Shown here: positions 1-5,289 of the stretch, in pieces | Layout of the letters: every line of letters starts with the position of its first letter | Numbering within the stretch: position 1 is the first letter of the stretch | Assembly (NCBI GenBank): GCA_031280455.1 | Contig: JAITGR010000121.1 | Coordinates: 1-6,796 of the forward strand | DNA from: Spirochaetaceae bacterium | GTDB lineage: Bacteria > Spirochaetota > Spirochaetia > Treponematales > Breznakiellaceae | Direction: 5' to 3' | Length of the DNA: 6,796 bases | Translations under genes and position numbers: made by a program | The notes under the pieces: model-generated | Told to the model about the DNA's origin: nothing | The model's input: only the letters and a program-made list of their open reading frames with translations | The model's database searches: none

Positions 1-118
1 AGCCTGTTGCAAAAGTCGGTTACTTTTGCACGGCTCTTGCAGTTTCTCAGGCTAAAGCCTTACGAAACGTGCATTTTTAAGAGGTTGCTGTTGCAAAACT
101 GAAGTTTTGCAACAGCCT
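1..118. repeat. MITE-like element with 14-bp near-perfect terminal inverted repeats
   Basis: The first 14 bases (AGCCTGTTGCAAAA) are the reverse complement of positions 105-118 (TTTTGCAACAGCCT) at 13 of 14 positions, so the stretch is bounded by inverted ends. Each end is also an arm of its own hairpin: 8-16 pairs with 22-30, and 87-99 pairs with 104-116. The interior has no open reading frame of note and a small hairpin at 49-60. The core CTGTTGCAAA resembles the ends of IS6-family elements (IS26, IS257) as remembered, which suggests a non-autonomous derivative, but it could equally be a chromosomal REP-type palindrome. The left end lies at the window edge, so the true boundary and any target duplication cannot be seen. 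Confidence 0.45.
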
Positions 119-119
119 C
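81..119. repeat. Strong palindrome, 13-bp stem with 4-nt loop
   Basis: GCTGTTGCAAAAC at 87-99 pairs perfectly with GTTTTGCAACAGC at 104-116 around a TGAA loop. GAG at 81-83 can pair with CTC at 117-119 after a 3-nt bulge. The symmetric stem could act as a bidirectional transcription barrier or as a REP-type repeat. It has no adjoining T-run on either strand, so a simple intrinsic terminator is not clear. Confidence 0.7.
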
Positions 120-128
120 GATAAAGAA

Positions 129-160
129 AAATGGTAGTAAACCCCACTGTACAACCATTT
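129..160. repeat. Imperfect inverted repeat
   Basis: AAATGGT at 129-135 pairs with ACCATTT at 154-160, and the interior can add AGT at 136-138 with ACT at 146-148. It is weak alone. It is listed because it lies in line with three other palindromes between the edge and the lipoprotein gene. Confidence 0.4.
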
Positions 161-172
161 CCTATCGAACGA

Positions 173-195
173 CAGATTTTTCGCGGAAAAATCTG
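173..195. repeat. Palindrome with 10-bp stem
   Basis: CAGATTTTTC at 173-182 pairs with GAAAAATCTG at 186-195 around a 3-nt loop. On the minus strand it follows directly after the GC-rich hairpin at 197-220, so its T-tract could also serve as the U-run of that hairpin. Confidence 0.6.
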
Positions 196-196
196 A

Positions 197-220
197 TACC
201 CCGCTGCTTGCGGCGGGGTA
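197..220 (-). terminator. Candidate terminator hairpin after the lipoprotein gene
   Basis: TACCCCGC at 197-204 pairs with GCGGGGTA at 213-220, with a further GC/GC pair possible inside the loop. Read on the minus strand it lies 17 nt past the TAA stop at 238-240 and is followed within about five bases by TTTTT (181-177). Stem strength, position and the T-tract fit an intrinsic terminator closing the minus-strand cluster, although the T-run is offset from the stem by a few bases. Confidence 0.5.
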
Positions 221-237
221 GTTCATTCCATTCCATT

Positions 238-768
238 TTACAACGTTAAATTGATAAAATTGCGTATATCCATACTATACCCATTATATTTACCAGGCGG
301 CGTGCTGCCGCCGGCGCCGGTGCTCTCGCTCTTTTTGCTAAAAGAATACCGTACTTTCTCTGGAAAATGCCAGCCCGCGTTGTAGGTTATTTTTAGGCTT
401 ATAAGCACCACATCGTCATCGCTGTTGTCTTTATTAAATTCACTTTCGATATATGCGTAAATATCATCTATTTTGGCAATGAATTCTTTTTTGTACCAAT
501 ATACTTCATCCGGGTGTCCGTGTGAGGTTTCAGAATATTCAGCGGAGACCATAGAATCGTTTAAAATAGTAATTTCAACAGGGTCAGACGGCATGGATAC
601 AAATGTTTCGTATACAAAACTATATTTTAGTGGTTTTACTTCTTGCCATTTTGCGCGTTCTATGGCAAATTTTTCTTTATCAAATTCAATATTTCGCACC
701 CACTCTTCTTTACAAGAAGTAAATATAGTTACTAACGCTAAACAACAAAACAACACGCTGTATTTCAT
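238..768 (-). CDS. DUF6174-like lipoprotein, function unknown
   Basis: This encodes a 176-residue predicted lipoprotein. Residues 1-18 form a signal peptide with a hydrophobic core (VLFCCLALVTIF). It ends in FTSC, which gives a relaxed, spirochete-type lipobox with the lipidated Cys at 19, so the protein should be anchored in a membrane facing the periplasm or exterior. Residues 40-145 match the DUF6174 pattern as remembered: an early Trp (W41), YSFVY (49-53), PVEITI (63-68), an IDDIYAYI helix (100-107) and a later KITYNAGWHFPEKV stretch (126-139). The family has no known function. The ATG at 768 is chosen because AGGAG sits 6 nt upstream and a signal peptide starts there; the open frame continues upstream to 912 without a plausible N-terminus. 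Most of the gene is AT-rich, unlike every neighbour, apart from a GC-rich patch at about 296-325 (TGAGG region, residues 150-160). This suggests recent acquisition. It is separated from trkH by 70 nt. Confidence 0.75.
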   Translation of the reverse strand: MKYSVLFCCLALVTIFTSCKEEWVRNIEFDKEKFAIERAKWQEVKPLKYSFVYETFVSMPSDPVEITILNDSMVSAEYSETSHGHPDEVYWYKKEFIAKIDDIYAYIESEFNKDNSDDDVVLISLKITYNAGWHFPEKVRYSFSKKSESTGAGGSTPPGKYNGYSMDIRNFINLTL

Positions 769-774
769 ATCTTT

Positions 775-779
775 CTCCT
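775..779 (-). promoter_or_regulatory. Ribosome binding site that fixes the lipoprotein start
   Basis: AGGAG on the minus strand lies 6 nt before the ATG at 768. It supports the 176-residue product over the longer open frame reaching 912, which would overlap the 3' end of trkH. Confidence 0.7.
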
Positions 780-838
780 GTGCGCTGGATATTGCCCGGC
801 GGGTTTGGACGCCCCCGCCACAAGTCTGCGAGACGCGC

Positions 839-2350
839 CTATGCGGTGCGCCGCGCGAAGCGCCCCCGCCAGAACAGCGGCGTGAACAACACAAAGACCG
901 TCCACAATTCAAGCCGGCCTGCTATCATAATAAACGAATAAAACCATTTTATATAGTCGGGGAACGAGTTAAAGTTTCCGCCAAAACCCGATGCGCCGCC
1001 TTCAAAAACGACGCCAAAGCCCGCGCCGATATTGCCCAGCAGGGCGAACGCTACGTTAAGCGACGCCCACACGTCCAGGCCCGCCGCGGCGCTTACCAGT
1101 GTAACGACAAGCACCGTGAGCATGTACAGCGCCACAAAACCCGCCGCGCCGGCAACAACGTCTTTGTGCGCGGCGTCGTGATTCAGCCTGATACTGAAAA
1201 CCGCGTTGGGAAAAAGCAGGTGTTTTATTTCGCGGGCGGCCTGTTTGCACAAAATAACGTGGCGTATTATTTTAACGCTGCCCGACGCGCTGCCGGAACA
1301 GCCGCCGCTCATCATAAGCATAAAAAGAACGGCCTGCGCAAGCGGCGGCCACAAGTTGAAGTTTTGCAGCGCCGAACCAGTCGTGCTCAACAGCGACGCC
1401 GTTTGAAAGGCCGCGTTTGTCCAGGTTCGCGCCTCGTGCGCGTCGCCGCCGCCCGATTGCCGGCTCAAAAACACCAGCGCGCTCGCCGCGAAAAACAGGC
1501 ACAGATAGGCGCGGAATTCCGTGTTGCGCGAGATGTCTTTTAGCCGGCCTTTAAGCAGCAGAAAAAAAAGGTTAAAGTTGACCCCGGAAAGCAGCATAAA
1601 AACAATGGTTACACGCCGGATGTAAGCGCTGTCAAAATACGCGAAACCGGCGTTTTTTGTGCTGACGCTGCCCGAAGAAACTATCGCAAGCGCATGGCAG
1701 ACCGCGTCGAAAACACTCATGCCGCCGGCCAGATACAACACAAACAAGATGGCCGTCAGCGCACTGTATATCAGGTACAGACGCTTGGCGGTCGCGGCGA
1801 TAGTCGGCGTAAGGCGCTCTTTTTCCGGCCCGGGCGTTTCGGCGCGAAAAAGCTGAAAGCCGCCCGCGCCAACCAGCGGCAGCAGCGCCACGCTCAGTAT
1901 GATAATGCCCGCGCCGCCCGCCCAGCACGAAAGCGCCTTCCAGAGCAGCAACGCCGGCGGCAGCATCTCGGCTGAGGCGCGGACGGACACGCCGGTTGTG
2001 GTAAACGCCGCCGCGCTTTCAAACACGGCATCGCACAGCGAAAACGCAAGACCGGAAAAGTAAAACGGCACAGCACCGGCGAACACAAACAAAAGCCAGC
2101 TCGCGCTGACAATTAAAAAGCCGTCATTTGCCGGTATCGAAACCGGCTTTTTTTTAAGGGTAAAAAAGACCGGCAGACTCTCCGCAGCGCACAAAAGCAG
2201 CGCCGCGCACAAGCCGGCCAAAACCCGCCGGTCGCCGGAAGCGGCCGCCACCAGCGCGGGCGGAATAAGCAGGGGAACAAGAAAGCCCTGCAAAAGCAGA
2301 GGAAGGCGCAGTACGTTAAAAAGCCGCATACAAAAACGGGCAAACCCCAC
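839..2350 (-). CDS. trkH: TrkH/KtrB-family potassium uptake channel subunit, divergent
   Basis: This encodes a 503-residue polytopic inner-membrane protein of the usual TrkH length, with four pore repeats that move K+ inward, normally with a TrkA/KtrA regulatory partner. Visible family marks are FTTTG at 116-120 (pore 1), CWAGGAGIIILSVALLP at 142-158, the conserved ETPGPEKERLTP loop at 171-182, STTG at 322-325 (pore 3), GGCSGSASGSVKIIR at 349-363, GNIGAGFG at 439-446 (pore 4) and GRLELWT at 478-484. Pore 2 reads SSGSVST (225-231) where TrkH proteins usually have a GGFST-type motif, so Ser228 seems to replace the filter glycine. The 349-363 loop also carries Ser where glycines are usual. The start is uncertain: GTG at 2350 lies 20 nt past the flgJ-like stop, ATG at 2329 would remove seven residues, and neither has a strong ribosome site. 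No TrkA gene follows. Confidence 0.9.
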   Translation of the reverse strand: MGFARFCMRLFNVLRLPLLLQGFLVPLLIPPALVAAASGDRRVLAGLCAALLLCAAESLPVFFTLKKKPVSIPANDGFLIVSASWLLFVFAGAVPFYFSGLAFSLCDAVFESAAAFTTTGVSVRASAEMLPPALLLWKALSCWAGGAGIIILSVALLPLVGAGGFQLFRAETPGPEKERLTPTIAATAKRLYLIYSALTAILFVLYLAGGMSVFDAVCHALAIVSSGSVSTKNAGFAYFDSAYIRRVTIVFMLLSGVNFNLFFLLLKGRLKDISRNTEFRAYLCLFFAASALVFLSRQSGGGDAHEARTWTNAAFQTASLLSTTGSALQNFNLWPPLAQAVLFMLMMSGGCSGSASGSVKIIRHVILCKQAAREIKHLLFPNAVFSIRLNHDAAHKDVVAGAAGFVALYMLTVLVVTLVSAAAGLDVWASLNVAFALLGNIGAGFGVVFEGGASGFGGNFNSFPDYIKWFYSFIMIAGRLELWTVFVLFTPLFWRGRFARRTA

Positions 2351-2370
2351 CCGCGCCGCTCTACAGCCGC

Positions 2371-2886
2371 CTAACGCGGCCCGCCGGAAAGCAGCTTGCC
2401 GCGCTGGCCGGAAAGTTCAAGGTAGGCGAGGCCGGCCAGGCCGAAATTGGCATTCCGGCTAAAGTTGGCGGTGTATTCATCGTAGAGCATGTCCTCGTAC
2501 ATTTCGCCGGCAAACCCGCCTTTGGTAAACTCGCTTTTTTCTACCGTTTTTCGCATACCGTTAATCAGCGTTTTAAGCAGAAAGCCCTCCAGCGCGGCGC
2601 ACTGTTCGTACAGCTTGCTGCTCTTGTCGATAACCGGCTTACCCGCGCTCGCCGCGCCCTGCCCGCCACCGCCGGTACCCCCCGCGCCTTCGGGCGCATC
2701 AGCCGCCGCCGGCTTACTTGCCGCCGCCAACATCGCCGCAAACGAGTCCTGCCCGCCGCCGTCCCCTGCCGGCGAGTGCGCCGCCGCCACGCCTTCGGGC
2801 GCGCTGCCAGCGGAAAGGCGCTTAAAAAGCGCGTCCTGCGCGGAAAAACCGCCGGTGTCAAAATGCCGTGCCGCTAAACTTTCCAT
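2371..2886 (-). CDS. flgJ: FlgJ-type flagellar rod-binding protein (single domain)
   Basis: This encodes a 171-residue protein with a FlgJ-N/rod-binding domain at about residues 91-157. The sequence runs KLYEQCAALEGFLLKTLINGMRKT, then MYEDMLYDEY (129-138), then NFGLAGLAYLEL (147-158). That matches the helical rod-capping/chaperone domain that helps build the flagellar rod. The muramidase domain found in enterobacterial FlgJ is absent, as is usual outside the proteobacteria. Residues 29-82 are a low-complexity Gly/Ala-rich linker. The ATG at 2886 is chosen because GGAGG at 2896-2900 lies 9 nt upstream; the frame extends to 3048, but that part is arginine-rich shadow sequence inside the neighbouring gene. 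The start lies 4 nt after the stop of the upstream gene, so translational coupling is likely. Confidence 0.85.
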   Translation of the reverse strand: MESLAARHFDTGGFSAQDALFKRLSAGSAPEGVAAAHSPAGDGGGQDSFAAMLAAASKPAAADAPEGAGGTGGGGQGAASAGKPVIDKSSKLYEQCAALEGFLLKTLINGMRKTVEKSEFTKGGFAGEMYEDMLYDEYTANFSRNANFGLAGLAYLELSGQRGKLLSGGPR

Positions 2887-2890
2887 AATA

Positions 2891-3658
2891 TCATTCCTCC
2901 CCCGCCGGTTTTTCCGGCATCGCCTGTACTTCTGGCGCCGCCTGATCGCCTGCATCCGCCGCCGCCTGCGGAGCAGACGCTTCGTCCTTGCGAAAAAAAC
3001 GCATCGTGTATTCAATGTTATCCATGCCCAACACCGATTCCACTTCATTTATCCGGTACGCAAACGCGTTAATCAACTGAAACATGTCCCTGCCGCTGGA
3101 TGCGTCGTAGCGGTGCCCGCCGTCGCGCGCCTTAACCGCGGTCAGCGAAATCTTAAAATCAGGAAACTGCACCCGCGCGCTCACCACATTCTTTTTTTTG
3201 TCAATCTCGTAGATAAACGCCACTTCACTTTCCGGCAGCTTTTCGGTAAACACTTCCAGCACCGGCAGCGACGACCAGCGGTAGCCGTCCTTCGTTAAGC
3301 GGGAAAGCGTGTCGGTCAGCACGAACAGCAGGTCGTCGTAGCGAATCTGTTCAAGGTAGTGATACTCCTTGTATTCGTCCTCGCTGTCCACAACAAAGTA
3401 GCCGGATTTACTGCGCTCGTCATAAATAACACCGATATTCGGGCCGCTGTAATTTTTGTCGAACTCCGCCTCATCAAAATCGTCCTCGTCCACGCCAGCG
3501 CCCGCACCAGCGGATGCGCCCGCACCTGCGGCGGACTCCTCTGTTTTGCCGTCCTTCAGATTGTCGATAACCGAACTATCCTGCGCCTGCAAAGACAGCG
3601 GCCACAGGGACGGCGCGCAGCACAGAACAACCAGCGCGGCAGAGCGCAACGGCTTCAT
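2891..3658 (-). CDS. Secreted acidic protein of unknown family in the flagellar cluster
   Basis: This encodes 255 residues with a signal peptide (residues 1 to about 25: KPLRSA, a hydrophobic core through LCCAPSLWPLSL, and an AQA-like end), so export is expected. There is no lipobox Cys at the cleavage region. Residues 43-56 are a Gly/Ala repeat. Then comes a very acidic run (VDEDDFDEAEFD, 56-67), a central folded part of mixed beta/helix character (about 70-220), and an Ala/Pro/Glu-rich tail (about 224-255). I do not recognise a family. Its place between flgG and the flgJ-like gene suggests a periplasmic factor linked to the rod, hook or flagellar sheath. I recall hypothetical proteins at this position in treponemes but cannot confirm homology. 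The start at 3658 has AAGGAA 8 nt upstream, and a long unbroken frame supports it. It overlaps no neighbour. Confidence 0.8.
   Translation of the reverse strand: MKPLRSAALVVLCCAPSLWPLSLQAQDSSVIDNLKDGKTEESAAGAGASAGAGAGVDEDDFDEAEFDKNYSGPNIGVIYDERSKSGYFVVDSEDEYKEYHYLEQIRYDDLLFVLTDTLSRLTKDGYRWSSLPVLEVFTEKLPESEVAFIYEIDKKKNVVSARVQFPDFKISLTAVKARDGGHRYDASSGRDMFQLINAFAYRINEVESVLGMDNIEYTMRFFRKDEASAPQAAADAGDQAAPEVQAMPEKPAGEE
2896..2900 (-). promoter_or_regulatory. Ribosome binding site inside the end of the upstream gene
   Basis: GGAGG on the minus strand is built from the last sense codons of the secreted-protein gene, just before its TGA at 2893-2891. It lies 9 nt before the flgJ-like ATG at 2886, and this decides that start. 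A closer ATG at 2894-2892 is out of range. Confidence 0.7.
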
Positions 3659-3672
3659 ACACTCGATTCCTT

Positions 3673-3713
3673 AAAAAACAGCAGCACCCCGCAAACCCCG
3701 CGCAACGCTGCTG
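3673..3713 (-). terminator. Terminator-like or attenuator hairpin between flgG and the next gene
   Basis: On the minus strand CAGCAGC (3713-3707) can pair with GCTGCTG (3685-3679) and is followed at once by six T (3678-3673). The loop is long (21 nt) and contains two GCGGGGT-type copies. It lies just before the AAGGAA ribosome site of the downstream gene, so it could thin transcription between flgG and the rest of the cluster. The large loop makes it weaker than a classic terminator. Confidence 0.4.
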
Positions 3714-3719
3714 CCTCCA

Positions 3720-4520
3720 TTATCGCTTAAGTCCGGTCGCCGTGCCAAGCATATTGTCGCTCGTCTGAATCGTACGCGAGTTAAACTCGTACGCGCGCTG
3801 GGCGACAATCAGGTCGACCATTTCCCGCACAACCGCCACATTCGACATTTCCAGAAATTTGTGAATCGTCTGCCCCATGCCGTCATACCCCGGCAGGCCG
3901 GCAATCGCCTCGCCTGAAGCCGGCGTAACCTTGAACAGATTTTCGCCCGTCGCGGTAAGCCCCACCGGATTTGGAAAGCGGTACAACTCAATCTGGCCGA
4001 CCGGTACTTCCTCGTCCCGCCCATTCATTGGCACTTTAACCGAAACATGCCCTGTTTTGGTAACATTGATAGTCTGCGGCAGAAAATTTTCCGGCATAAC
4101 AATATCCGGCAGCACCCAGTACCCGTTAGAAGTTACCAGTCTGCCGTCGCTGTCCACCTTGAACGCGCCATCCCGCGTGTATGCGTAGCTGCCATCGTAC
4201 ATCTGGATGCGGAAAAACCCCTCACCCTGAATAGCCACATCGTAGACATTCTCGGTATTTTGCAGCGCGCCCTGCGTAAACATACGCTGCGTCGCGGCCA
4301 CCTTAACGCCATGCCCCATCTGAATCCCCACCGGCGTAACCGTATCCTCCGTCGCCGGAGTTCCCGCGATTTTCACCGTCTGGTACAGCAAATCCTCAAA
4401 ATCGGAACGCACTTTGTTGAAACCGGACGTGTTCACATTCGCCAGGTTATTAGAAATCGTGTCAATGTTCGACTGCTGCCCAATCATGCCCGAAGCGCCA
4501 GTCCATAAACTTCTAACCAT
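3720..4520 (-). CDS. flgG: Flagellar distal-rod protein FlgG
   Basis: This encodes a 266-residue axial protein, the usual FlgG length, which forms the distal rod that carries torque from motor to hook. The N-terminal D0 part has the family signature SNNLANVNTSGFNK (about 22-35) after a start reading MVRSLWTGASGM. The middle has GEGFFRIQ and YAYTRDGAFKVDSDGRLVTSNG, typical of flagellar hook/basal-body proteins. The C-terminal D0 helix reads EMSNVAVVREMVDLIVAQRAYEFNSRTIQTSDNML, as in FlgG rather than FlgF or FlgE. The ATG at 4520 has GGGAGG 6 nt upstream; the longer frame to 4634 runs into tandem repeats and is rejected. A possible sigma-28-type promoter overlaps the short leader. The flgF-like gene that commonly precedes flgG is missing here. 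Confidence 0.95.
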   Translation of the reverse strand: MVRSLWTGASGMIGQQSNIDTISNNLANVNTSGFNKVRSDFEDLLYQTVKIAGTPATEDTVTPVGIQMGHGVKVAATQRMFTQGALQNTENVYDVAIQGEGFFRIQMYDGSYAYTRDGAFKVDSDGRLVTSNGYWVLPDIVMPENFLPQTINVTKTGHVSVKVPMNGRDEEVPVGQIELYRFPNPVGLTATGENLFKVTPASGEAIAGLPGYDGMGQTIHKFLEMSNVAVVREMVDLIVAQRAYEFNSRTIQTSDNMLGTATGLKR

Positions 4521-4539
4521 ATCTATCCTCCCTGTCTTA

Positions 4540-4566
4540 TTGTCGGAAAATACTGGCCGCACATTA
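4540..4566 (-). promoter_or_regulatory. Possible sigma-28 (FliA) type promoter for flgG
   Basis: On the minus strand TAAT (4566-4563) is followed by exactly 15 nt and then TCCGACAA (4547-4540). The classic flagellar sigma-28 pattern is TAAA-N15-GCCGATAA, so 3 of 4 and 6 of 8 bases fit with exact spacing. The transcript would start close to 4534, only about 14 nt before the ATG, which is a tight leader and lowers confidence. Confidence 0.3.
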
Positions 4567-4611
4567 ATGCGATGGGCAATTACATAAGCGAAGCGGCGGG
4601 CAACGCTGATT

Positions 4612-4659
4612 GCGCCATACATGGCGAGCGCCATACATGGCGAGCGCCATACATGGCGA
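4612..4659. repeat. Three perfect tandem copies of a 16-bp palindromic unit
   Basis: The unit GCGCCATACATGGCGA occurs at 4612-4627, 4628-4643 and 4644-4659 without a mismatch. Each copy holds an inverted repeat, CGCCAT and ATGGCG separated by two bases, so each can form a small hairpin or be a two-fold protein site. The period of 16 is not a multiple of three, and no supported gene covers it. It lies 92 nt upstream of the flgG start. Confidence 0.9.
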
Positions 4660-4732
4660 AACCACGGAAGGCACGGAAACCACGCGGAAAGAGACCGAAA
4701 TTCCGTGTCCTTTCCGCGTTTTTCCGTGGTTT
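4659..4732. repeat. 74-bp imperfect palindrome (REP-like)
   Basis: AAACCACGGAA (4659-4669) pairs with TTCCGTGGTTT (4722-4732), and ACGCGGAAAG (4682-4691) pairs with CTTTCCGCGT (4710-4719). CACGGAA at 4672-4678 can alternatively pair with TTCCGTG at 4701-4707. The interior is built from repeated CACGGAAA-like words. Intergenic palindromes made of such words are common as dispersed repeats in various bacterial genomes, as remembered. No gene or clear U-run is attached, so I call it a repeat rather than a terminator. Confidence 0.75.
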
Positions 4733-4764
4733 GTTTTACGCGGCACGCTTTAATCAGCGCTTCC

Positions 4765-5178
4765 TTAGTACAGCTGGTATACCGCCTCCGCGCCGTGCCG
4801 CCCTTTCAGGCATTCATCCACCGGGTCTGCTATAAGGTCGAGCGCCTTCACGCACAGCGCGCCGAACAGGACTACTTCGGCGTCGGGGAGGAGCAGCGCG
4901 TTCATCGCCATTTCGCGGTCTTTCCAGCGGAAGTTTACAGGCTCTGTAAGCGGGTATTCCACCTTCGCGCCATTGGCAAGGGTCGCCTCCTTCAGCCCGA
5001 CAGTCTTCAGCCCCAGCGCGGCGCGGACTTCCTCGTTAATGACCAAAAACCACGAGCCGGTATCCACGCACGCGTCCACCGTAATAGCGCGAATTGCGGA
5101 CTGCGGGATAAGATTTCGTTCCGCCGCGCTTACATCGCCAACATTCGTAAGCGTAATTGCTTCATTAAAAGTGCTCAT
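4765..5178 (-). CDS. Small clan AA (retropepsin-like) aspartyl protease
   Basis: This encodes a 137-residue single-domain protein. The active-site motif is VDTGSW at residues 38-43 with Asp39 as the catalytic residue. It is preceded by the usual approach strand (IRAITVDACVDTG) and followed by INEEVRAALGL. A later VVLFGALCVKALDLIADP stretch (102-119) corresponds to the hydrophobic-hydrophobic-Gly motif and closing strand of the family. The domain is half of a pepsin fold, so a homodimer would be needed for activity. Substrates are unknown. The ATG at 5178 has GGAGG at 5186-5190, 7 nt upstream; the frame continues further upstream to 5598 but is antisense to the SWIM gene. A TATAAT promoter element lies just upstream. 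It sits on the same strand as the flagellar cluster but is separated from flgG by 244 nt of repeats, so a shared role is not implied. Confidence 0.8.
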   Translation of the reverse strand: MSTFNEAITLTNVGDVSAAERNLIPQSAIRAITVDACVDTGSWFLVINEEVRAALGLKTVGLKEATLANGAKVEYPLTEPVNFRWKDREMAMNALLLPDAEVVLFGALCVKALDLIADPVDECLKGRHGAEAVYQLY

Positions 5179-5207
5179 TGGCAAACCTCCACGCCTTCCA
5201 TTATACA
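5178..5207 (+). promoter_or_regulatory. Possible promoter of the SWIM gene, overlapping the protease promoter
   Basis: TTGGCA (5178-5183, 5 of 6 to the -35 consensus) is followed after 18 nt by TATACA (5202-5207, 4 of 6). Its -10 shares bases with the minus-strand TATAAT, so the two genes may use one bidirectional core. The leader would be about 79 nt. Confidence 0.25.
5186..5190 (-). promoter_or_regulatory. Ribosome binding site that fixes the protease start
   Basis: GGAGG on the minus strand lies 7 nt before the ATG at 5178. It supports the 137-residue protein and excludes the longer antisense extension. Confidence 0.75.
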
Positions 5208-5228
5208 TTGTCTCGGTTTTTGTGGTAA
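5200..5228 (-). promoter_or_regulatory. Likely sigma-70 type promoter of the protease gene
   Basis: On the minus strand a perfect TATAAT lies at 5205-5200, preceded by TG. TTACCA at 5228-5223 gives a 17-nt spacer and matches TTGACA at 4 of 6. Predicted initiation near 5193 leaves a leader of about 15 nt that contains the GGAGG site. Confidence 0.5.
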
Positions 5229-5278
5229 ATATTCCTGACCCCGCCCGCCCAGCCCCTACACCCCCGCGCCCATTTCGC

Positions 5279-5289
5279 GCTATCATAGC
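5279..5289. repeat. Short palindrome just before the SWIM start codon
   Basis: GCTAT (5279-5283) pairs with ATAGC (5285-5289) around one base, and the outer C5278/G5290 extends it. It occupies the place where a ribosome site would be expected, 3 nt before the ATG, so it could be an operator or chance. Confidence 0.3.

Noticed and set aside
1..237. Possible tRNA, small RNA gene or CRISPR array in the palindrome-rich left end
   Set aside because: No cloverleaf with a T-loop or anticodon arm fits, and the repeats are different palindromes rather than regularly spaced direct repeats with spacers.
798..819. GGCGGG/CCCGCC hairpin between trkH and the lipoprotein gene
   Set aside because: A 6-bp stem without a T-run on the minus strand in GC-rich DNA is expected by chance; it is not enough for a terminator call.
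473..1543. Long plus-strand open frame of 356 codons
   Set aside because: It is antisense to the lipoprotein and trkH genes, is strongly Arg/Ala/Gln-rich in the trkH part as expected for a shadow frame in GC-rich DNA, and matches no family.
2489..3298. Plus-strand open frame of 269 codons
   Set aside because: It lies opposite the flgJ-like and secreted-protein genes, which have recognisable domains, a signal peptide and ribosome sites; the product is low-complexity and basic.
4564..4746. Minus-strand 60-codon frame across the palindrome
   Set aside because: It is made almost wholly of translated repeat (NHGKTRKGHG-like). Such frames are commonly mis-annotated over this kind of palindrome.
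4621..5238. Plus-strand open frame of 205 codons through the repeats
   Set aside because: It starts within the 16-bp tandem repeats and continues antisense to the aspartyl protease; there is no ribosome site or family match.
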